Assembly: GCA_004293295.1 (NCBI GenBank)
Contig: RDYC01000244.1
Coordinates: 1-12,343 of the forward strand
Length of the DNA: 12,343 bases
From: Bacteroidota bacterium
GTDB lineage: Bacteria > Bacteroidota > Bacteroidia > UKL13-3
Direction of reading: 5' to 3'
The translations under genes and the position numbers were made by a program. Positions within the stretch are counted from its first letter, which is position 1; every line of letters starts with the position of its first letter. Under the pieces are notes generated by a model, which was not told where the DNA came from, did no database searches, and worked only from the letters and a program-made list of their open reading frames with translations. This document shows, one piece after another, positions 7,220 through 12,343 of this stretch.

Positions 7220-8496
7220 GGCTTTGCAGGTTGGTTTTGCAATTGCTGTAGCAATTGTTTTGGGGTCATGTTATAGCCAATTACCTTTCTTCGTTTTGCC
7301 GTGTATATGCTATTGGGAATACCTCTAATGCCTAAGCGTTTATTGAGGTATTTATCCTTATAAGCCAATATCCAATTGAGGTAGCTGTATTGCCCAAATA
7401 TGCTTAACTCATATGATTTATTTACTTCAATAAATCCGATTACTTTAACCTGGTTGACGTAATCTTGGGCTATTATTCTCAACACAGCCGTATCTTCGCT
7501 AAAGTTAGCTGATTGTGGACTTCCGTAATAAATGTACAATTGGTACTTGCGTAACTTGGTTATCTTTTTTGATTCACCTTTCCAGGTGATGTATTTAAAC
7601 TTAGGTAACTTCTTTCCTTTACGTGTTTGGCCTTCGGTGCTTGCCTGATTGAGGATGTTTAAGGTTAATTCAGTGCCATAGGGTGATGCACTTACCAACT
7701 CATATTGTTTGCCGTTTTTATCTACGAAACACTTGCCCGCTTTATTGCTAATGGTGCTGGCATACAACTCATCAAAGGGATAAAAAACCGTATCGCTTAT
7801 ATTGGCAATTACAAACTTATCGCTATCAGCCTCATTGTAAATGCCATTTTGATTGCCATCATACAGGGCCACATAAAAGCTATCTTTTCCATCGGCTAAA
7901 ATACCTGCCTTGGTTTGGTAAACTTGTTGCCGGTAACAATATTCCATTCCCATAAACTTGCGGTCGGGATAGGTTAGCGTGTAAAACTCATTCATCAACA
8001 TCTTGTACTCGTATTTGTTGTTGTATGGGTGGCGCGAGAGTTTAACCGATGCACATTGCTGTGAATTTGGCATACAAAAATTCAGTAGTTTATGTTCTCC
8101 CATCCACGGTAAGTCTACTGCGTTTCCGTCATCTGTAAAGTTTAGGTTGTTGTTTAAATCAAGAAACAACTTTGGGTGTTTATCGTAAGGGTTGGCTACC
8201 AAAATGGTAATTAATCCGGGATTATAACCTGTTGTGTTTCCGGCAAAAAACAGGTAACCATAAGCATATAACTTAAACCCTTGCGGTTTGGTGATAAGCA
8301 GTGGCACTGCCTTACGCAAGCCCTCAAAATCCCAACTGAGTATGGTGTCATTTTTCACTTCAAATAAGGCCAGGTTAATGCTTAGGCGATCAAACCGATC
8401 ATCGCGGGCATTGGTGGTTAATTTTACAGTTACTTGCTGCTGTGCAGCTACCATATTTACTACCCCTAAAAATACAAACAGGTTGATTAAACGCAT
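7216..8496 (-). CDS. Secreted protein with Ca-loop-like motifs and a Cys-less thioredoxin-like C-terminal domain
   Basis: The start is set at the ATG at 8496 because it opens a clear signal peptide (MRLINLFVFLGVVNMVAAQ, cleavage likely near residue 18). An in-frame ATG at 8523 would add nine polar residues and weaken it. The product is 426 residues, probably periplasmic or envelope-located. The middle part carries two Asp/Asn-rich loops resembling EF-hand-type calcium sites: DLNNNLNFTDDG (113-124) and DGNQNGIYNEAD (213-224). Residues about 317-421 resemble the TlpA/thioredoxin fold: a beta strand (YQLYIYY), a helix, another strand, and then LGIRGIPNSIY with the cis-proline position and a final KVIGYNMTPKQLLQQL helix. 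The place of the CxxC motif reads GSPQSANF and the domain has no cysteine, so redox catalysis is not expected. It is coupled to the asparaginase by a 4-bp overlap. The function is unknown; the fold assignment is an inference. Confidence 0.7.
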   Translation of the reverse strand: MRLINLFVFLGVVNMVAAQQQVTVKLTTNARDDRFDRLSINLALFEVKNDTILSWDFEGLRKAVPLLITKPQGFKLYAYGYLFFAGNTTGYNPGLITILVANPYDKHPKLFLDLNNNLNFTDDGNAVDLPWMGEHKLLNFCMPNSQQCASVKLSRHPYNNKYEYKMLMNEFYTLTYPDRKFMGMEYCYRQQVYQTKAGILADGKDSFYVALYDGNQNGIYNEADSDKFVIANISDTVFYPFDELYASTISNKAGKCFVDKNGKQYELVSASPYGTELTLNILNQASTEGQTRKGKKLPKFKYITWKGESKKITKLRKYQLYIYYGSPQSANFSEDTAVLRIIAQDYVNQVKVIGFIEVNKSYELSIFGQYSYLNWILAYKDKYLNKRLGIRGIPNSIYTAKRRKVIGYNMTPKQLLQQLQNQPAKP

Positions 8497-8601
8497 GGGG
8501 TAAAGGTAAAATTTATCTCCCAAAAACCATTCACTTGGTTGTGGGTAAGTACAGCTTTTTAGGAATAATGATGAAAGCCCCCAGATTTTATCTTATACTG
8601 A

Positions 8602-9972
8602 TTAGTTTTTCCTCCCCCTTACCACCTTAAATAATTTGCAATCATTCAATTGGGTTAACAATTGTAATTGATATGCGGACGCTAATTCGTATTCGTCTTT
8701 ATCATTTGTTACAGCTACCAATGTATTAGGGGCAATCTGATGATGAACCAAACTCTGAGCATTGCTATATCCTTCCAGTTTATCTTTTTTCATGTAAAAA
8801 AACAGGTTAAAGCTGGCTTCTTTATTAATAAATACGATATGGTGATTAATGCCTTTTTCAATGCGTACCCGTTGCATAAATTTATTTAAAACACCATTGC
8901 CTGTATTGGCAATGTTTTGTTTGGTTATTTTACCAAATAAAAATAAACCAGATAATGTAAACAGCAAAAATACTGCTTTGGCAAATTGCGGATGTATTGC
9001 TTGTGTAAGCTGGTTAATGGCCAATACTAGTGCAATTGCCATTATTGGGAACAAGGGTGCATCATACCACTCAAATTTAGTTGCGGAAAAACTTAATAGG
9101 GTAACCATTACCAACCAAACCCAAATAAAATAATGTCCAAAACGTTGCCTTTTCCAAAAGGTGTACATAAGGTAAATCACCCCAACTAAAAACCAGTAAA
9201 ACCAAATAAGGAATTCTTGTTGATTGATGTATGCTTTAATGTAGAAATCTAATGATGTTTGTTCGGGATTCAATTCCTTCTGCCAGTTTAGTCGGCCACC
9301 CAACTCATTTGTCCATACCGCATGCGCATAGCCTGTTGTATAGTAACTTCTTAATGCATAATAACCACCAACAAAAGTAAGAAACAACAGTATTCCATAA
9401 TAAAAGGTGGCTGTTTTAAACAGTTGTAGTTTATCGGTTTTAAACATCCACCACCCAACAATTGCGGGCAAGCCAATCAACCCTGCAATGCCTTTGGTTA
9501 AACAAGCCAAGGTTAAGGCCACAAAAAACCACCAAATCTTATTTTTATCTGAGTAATTACTTTTAATTACGAGATACCCCATAATCGCATAAAGCGTTAC
9601 CCAAAAAGCCAATATGGCATCAGTATCTGCTGTACGTGCCACATGCCAACCTACATACCCTGTGCTTGTAAATAGTACCAATGCACTACCTAATCCTAGC
9701 CAACTGTTGTAGGTTTCTTTTTTTACAAACACCAATAACAATAGCCCCGTACAACAAGCAAATATTGCTGACGGAAGCCTTACTGCAAATTCATTAAAGC
9801 CCAATAACTTTATAGAAAGAGCCATGCACCAAATGGCAAAAGGCGGTTTTGAATTGAACAAGTCAGGTTGGTTATTGAGGTAAACCTCAATGGGGTTACA
9901 TGGTTGCCTTACCCAGTTGGTGAAATAACGTAAAGTAAGCAACAACGACAAACACGAGCCCAACAAGTGCAT
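8602..9972 (-). CDS. ArnT/PMT-like membrane glycosyltransferase, apparently N-terminally damaged
   Basis: The reading frame encodes 456 residues with many hydrophobic segments and the motif DLFNSKPPFAIWCMAL (37-52) followed by GFNEFAVRLPSAIFA. These are the KPP and RLPSA signatures of GT83/ArnT-like enzymes, which transfer sugars from polyprenyl phosphate at the outer face of the inner membrane. Homologues normally have a full transmembrane helix and a catalytic Asp-Glu segment (W-D-E-x-x-x-A-x-N-A-type) about 30-40 residues before the KPP motif. Here only 42 residues precede KPP and no DE motif is present. A better first helix lies in another frame just upstream (see 9896-10021). The first in-frame ATG is at 9972, directly after a stop at 9982-9984. 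The gene is therefore probably a pseudogene or a non-catalytic remnant, although the rest of the frame is intact over 1.3 kb. Confidence 0.75.
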   Translation of the reverse strand: MHLLGSCLSLLLTLRYFTNWVRQPCNPIEVYLNNQPDLFNSKPPFAIWCMALSIKLLGFNEFAVRLPSAIFACCTGLLLLVFVKKETYNSWLGLGSALVLFTSTGYVGWHVARTADTDAILAFWVTLYAIMGYLVIKSNYSDKNKIWWFFVALTLACLTKGIAGLIGLPAIVGWWMFKTDKLQLFKTATFYYGILLFLTFVGGYYALRSYYTTGYAHAVWTNELGGRLNWQKELNPEQTSLDFYIKAYINQQEFLIWFYWFLVGVIYLMYTFWKRQRFGHYFIWVWLVMVTLLSFSATKFEWYDAPLFPIMAIALVLAINQLTQAIHPQFAKAVFLLFTLSGLFLFGKITKQNIANTGNGVLNKFMQRVRIEKGINHHIVFINKEASFNLFFYMKKDKLEGYSNAQSLVHHQIAPNTLVAVTNDKDEYELASAYQLQLLTQLNDCKLFKVVRGRKN

Positions 9973-10021
9973 GCTGGAAGTTTACTGACCTGCTGATTGA
10001 TTTGAAGTGAACTAGATTCAA
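9896..10021 (-). pseudogene. Out-of-frame remnant of the glycosyltransferase N-terminus (first membrane helix)
   Basis: In a frame different from the 8602-9972 gene, the minus strand from a possible TTG at 10021 reads about 18 polar or mixed residues and then HALVGLVFVVVAYFTLFHQL followed by GKATM and a stop at 9896-9898. This has the composition and the exit sequence (YFTLFHQLGK) expected of the first membrane helix of Bacteroidota ArnT-like glycosyltransferases. What should follow, the acidic catalytic loop, is absent in all three frames before the sequence resumes as NPIEVYLNNQPDLFNSKPP in the main frame. This suggests an internal deletion that also changed the frame. It rests on pattern recognition without an alignment. 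Confidence 0.45.
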
Positions 10022-10090
10022 CGAAGGTTATCTTAAAACAAGTCGTACTTTCCAGTTTAATACGGCAAGCAAACTCAGCATTTAGAGCAT

Positions 10091-10120
10091 AAAAAAACCC
10101 GAGGCGTTGCCCCGGGTTTT
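10091..10120 (-). terminator. Intrinsic terminator of the peroxiredoxin gene
   Basis: On the minus strand a GC-rich stem (CCCG and GGC arms with one A-C mismatch, loop of three bases) is flanked by paired A and T runs and ends in seven T residues. It begins 20 bp after the peroxiredoxin stop codon. The A-run on the other side could let it act in both directions, but no plus-strand gene reads into it. Confidence 0.88.
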
Positions 10121-10139
10121 AAAATTTTGTTTTATAGAT

Positions 10140-10784
10140 TTAGTGTGTTGCCAAATAAGTAGCAATACCTTCAGCAGTGTCTTTTAAGCCATCTTTACCA
10201 CGGTTCCAGTCGGCAGGGCAAACTTCACCATTGGTTTCAAAGTATTGTAAAGCATCTACCATACGTAAGGTTTCATCAATACTGCGACCTAAAGGCAAAT
10301 CGTTTACCACTTGGTGGCGCACAATACCTGCTTTGTCAATTAAAAATAAACCACGGTAAGCCACGCTGTCTTCGCCTTGGTTACCAACCCAAATCATGTC
10401 TCCATTGTCATCGTAGTTGTAATGACCAGCCAACACGCCATAATTTAAAGCAATGGTTTTGTTTACATCAGCTACCAATGGATATTTTACTCCTTGAATA
10501 CCTCCATCATTTTGTGGGGTGTTTAACCAAGCCCAGTGGCTAAATTTCGAGTCAATAGAACATCCAACAACAGCAACTCCACGTTCTTCAAACTCAGCTA
10601 TTCTGCGTTGAAAGGCAATAATTTCAGTTGGACATACAAAGGTAAAATCCAATGGGTAAAAGTAAAATACCACATGCTTGTTGCCAATATATTGTTCTAA
10701 TGAAAAATCATCAACAAACTCCCCACCATTTACCACGGCTGAAGCTTTGAATGAGGGAGCTTTTTTACCTACTAACATTGTCAT
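10140..10784 (-). CDS. Typical 2-Cys peroxiredoxin (AhpC/Prx1 group)
   Basis: This 214-residue thiol peroxidase reduces hydrogen peroxide and organic peroxides in the cytoplasm. The peroxidatic cysteine is C51 in the motif PLDFTFVCPTE, and the resolving cysteine is C189 in GEVCPADW, the standard spacing for dimeric 2-Cys enzymes. The region corresponding to the GGLG motif of overoxidation-sensitive Prx1 reads GGIQ, and no C-terminal YF motif follows, so a robust (less easily overoxidised) enzyme is likely. The start could be the ATG at 10784 or the one two codons later. The gene lies 92 bp after rho on the same strand and is closed by a strong terminator at 10091-10120, so it is probably its own transcription unit or the end of one. 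No ahpF-like reductase is nearby. Confidence 0.94.
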   Translation of the reverse strand: MTMLVGKKAPSFKASAVVNGGEFVDDFSLEQYIGNKHVVFYFYPLDFTFVCPTEIIAFQRRIAEFEERGVAVVGCSIDSKFSHWAWLNTPQNDGGIQGVKYPLVADVNKTIALNYGVLAGHYNYDDNGDMIWVGNQGEDSVAYRGLFLIDKAGIVRHQVVNDLPLGRSIDETLRMVDALQYFETNGEVCPADWNRGKDGLKDTAEGIATYLATH

Positions 10785-10876
10785 ATTATTTTCTTGTTTA
10801 TATATAATTAGGGCGAATTTACCGATTTGATTATTATGCCTCAGTTATTTTTAACTTATGGTTTAATAAGCTAAAC

Positions 10877-12343
10877 TTATCCATTCATAGAAGCTAAAAA
10901 CTCCTCGTTGCTATTGGTAGTTTTCATATTCTTCAACAATACATTCATGGCCTCTTCCGCATTCATATCAGCAATATGGTTGCGCAAAATCCATACACGT
11001 TGAAGCGTTTGTTTGTCCATTAGCAAATCTTCACGCCTGGTGCTGCTGGCAACTATATCAATTGCAGGATAGATGCGCTTATTGGCTAATCTTCTGTCTA
11101 GTTGCAGTTCCATATTACCGGTGCCTTTAAACTCTTCAAAAATCACCTCATCCATTTTACTTCCGGTTTCTGTTAAGGCGGTAGCGATAATAGTTAGTGA
11201 GCCTCCATTTTCAATTTTACGTGCTGCACCAAAAAAGCGTTTAGGTTTATGTAAGGCATTGGCATCTACACCACCCGATAATATTTTACCGGATGCTGGT
11301 TGTACCGTATTAAAGGCACGAGCCATGCGGGTAATCGAATCCAACAATATCACTACATCATGCCCACATTCTGTCATACGTTTTGCTTTTTCAAGCACGA
11401 TATTGGCTAGCTTAACATGTTTTTCGGCAGGCTCATCAAATGTACTGGCAACAACTTCAGCCCTAACACTGCGTTGCATATCTGTTACCTCTTCAGGCCT
11501 TTCGTCAATAAGTAAAATGATGAGATAAACTTCAGGATGATTTTTAGCAATGGCATTGGCTATATCTTTTAACAAAATGGTTTTACCCGTTTTAGGTTGT
11601 GCCACTATTAAACCACGCTGTCCCTTTCCAATTGGGGCAATCAAATCAATAATACGTGTTGAATAAGCAGTTGAGTTATGCGATAGGTTTAACTTTTCAT
11701 CAGGAAACAATGGGGTTAAATGTTCAAATGCTACCCTATCACGTATTTCGGCAGCACTTCTTCCATTTACTGAGTCCACTTTAATCAATGCAAAATACTT
11801 CTCCCCTTCTTTAGGCGGACGAATAGTGCCCCTTACTGTGTCACCGGTTTTTAATCCGAGTAGTTTTATTTGTGAAGGAGAAACATAAATATCGTCAGGA
11901 GACGGCATATAATTGTAATCGCTTGATCGTAAAAAACCATACCCATCCGACATGGATTCAAGTACTCCTTCACTGCTTACAATTCCTTCCAACTCTTGCA
12001 GCAGGGCTTGTTGCTGCTGAATACGCTCATTGCGTTCATTCCGTTCATTGTTGCGTTTTTCTTTCCAGTTGCCGCCATTGTTTTGGTTATTTTGTTGCGG
12101 TGGTTCGGCTGCACTGTTTTCCTGTCCATTAAATAACTCTTCCTGCGAAGTGTTTTCAACGGCAGCATCCGTTTGGTCAGCTTGCGTTTCTTCCTTTTTA
12201 ACTTCAGTAGCAGCAGGTGGTGTAAAATCAATATCATCTAACAATCCAGCTGATGATTGATCCATCATGCTTTCTTCGCTAACCAATTTATCTTCACCTT
12301 TTTTGGGTCTTCCTCTTCTCTTTTTAGGCGATTCTTCCGCCCC
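10877..12343 (-). CDS. rho: Transcription termination factor Rho (5' end outside the window)
   Basis: The reading frame is open to the right edge (first visible codon 12341-12343), giving 488 visible residues; the true N-terminus lies beyond. An in-frame TTG (12286) and ATGs (12268, 12265) inside are unlikely starts, because Bacteroidota Rho normally has a helical N-terminal domain before this point. Visible residues 1 to about 115 are disordered: an AT-hook-like KKRRGRPKK (12299-12325), acidic and Gln/Asn-rich stretches, and a triple NER repeat. The RNA-binding cold-shock-like domain follows (GYGFLRSSDYNYMPSPDDIYVSPSQI), then the hexameric ATPase with Walker A AQPKTGKT (248-255), Walker B VVILLDS, LIDERPEEVTD, and the secondary RNA-site loop LSGGVDANALHKPKRFFGAARK. 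All catalytic motifs are intact, so it should be an active RNA translocase that ends transcription. Confidence 0.96.
   Translation of the reverse strand, partial: GAEESPKKRRGRPKKGEDKLVSEESMMDQSSAGLLDDIDFTPPAATEVKKEETQADQTDAAVENTSQEELFNGQENSAAEPPQQNNQNNGGNWKEKRNNERNERNERIQQQQALLQELEGIVSSEGVLESMSDGYGFLRSSDYNYMPSPDDIYVSPSQIKLLGLKTGDTVRGTIRPPKEGEKYFALIKVDSVNGRSAAEIRDRVAFEHLTPLFPDEKLNLSHNSTAYSTRIIDLIAPIGKGQRGLIVAQPKTGKTILLKDIANAIAKNHPEVYLIILLIDERPEEVTDMQRSVRAEVVASTFDEPAEKHVKLANIVLEKAKRMTECGHDVVILLDSITRMARAFNTVQPASGKILSGGVDANALHKPKRFFGAARKIENGGSLTIIATALTETGSKMDEVIFEEFKGTGNMELQLDRRLANKRIYPAIDIVASSTRREDLLMDKQTLQRVWILRNHIADMNAEEAMNVLLKNMKTTNSNEEFLASMNG

Noticed and set aside
8497..8523. Upstream ATG at 8523 for the secreted thioredoxin-like protein
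   Set aside because: It adds MGDKFYLYP before an otherwise standard signal peptide; the ATG at 8496 gives a normal export signal.
10855..10875. Weak stem (CTTAT/ATAAG) after rho as a terminator
   Set aside because: Only five A/T-rich pairs and no uninterrupted T-run; too weak to call.
11073..11528. 151-codon plus-strand open frame opposite rho
   Set aside because: It lies entirely antisense to the conserved Rho ATPase domain, and its composition (Ser/Leu-rich) is that of a codon shadow.
12264..12286. TTG at 12286 or ATGs at 12268/12265 as the rho start
   Set aside because: The frame stays open to the window edge with sequence (KKRRGRPKK) typical of the Bacteroidota Rho linker, and the N-terminal domain is still missing.

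Overview
The window is AT-rich and reads as an ordinary, gene-dense chromosomal segment of a member of the Bacteroidota. The evidence is the gene order parA-parB-DUF5683-dapB-lepB, a Bacteroidota-type Rho with a disordered N-terminal insertion, promoter boxes of the TAnnTTTG type, and weak or absent Shine-Dalgarno sequences. The genus cannot be named from this alone; order-level guesses such as Chitinophagales or Sphingobacteriales would be speculation.

Layout. A membrane glycosyltransferase gene runs off the left edge on the minus strand (1-335). Across a divergent intergenic region that carries a perfect 10-bp hairpin starts a plus-strand block: UPF0173 metallo-hydrolase, parA, parB, a DUF5683 membrane protein, dapB and lepB (545-5940). 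A 232-bp convergent gap holding a short 10-bp-period repeat separates this from a minus-strand block that fills the rest. In transcription order that block is rho (5' end cut by the right edge), a 2-Cys peroxiredoxin with its own strong intrinsic terminator, an ArnT/PMT-like glycosyltransferase that appears to have lost its catalytic N-terminal segment, a secreted protein with a cysteine-less thioredoxin-like domain, and a zinc-binding (ReAV-type) L-asparaginase whose start overlaps the previous stop by 4 bp.

How the genes work together. ParA and ParB form the chromosome-segregation pair and suggest the region is not far from the replication origin. DapB (diaminopimelate/lysine synthesis) and LepB (signal-peptide cleavage) are housekeeping cell-envelope functions carried next to them. 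Rho, peroxiredoxin and the hydrolase are general housekeeping genes. I found no mobile element, CRISPR array, phage gene, tRNA or rRNA, and no convincing new multigene system. The points most worth a second look are the damaged glycosyltransferase at 8602-10021, the disordered AT-hook-bearing Rho N-terminus, the Cys-less thioredoxin-fold protein coupled to the asparaginase, the promoter placed directly against the DUF5683 start codon, and the hairpin at 449-472.
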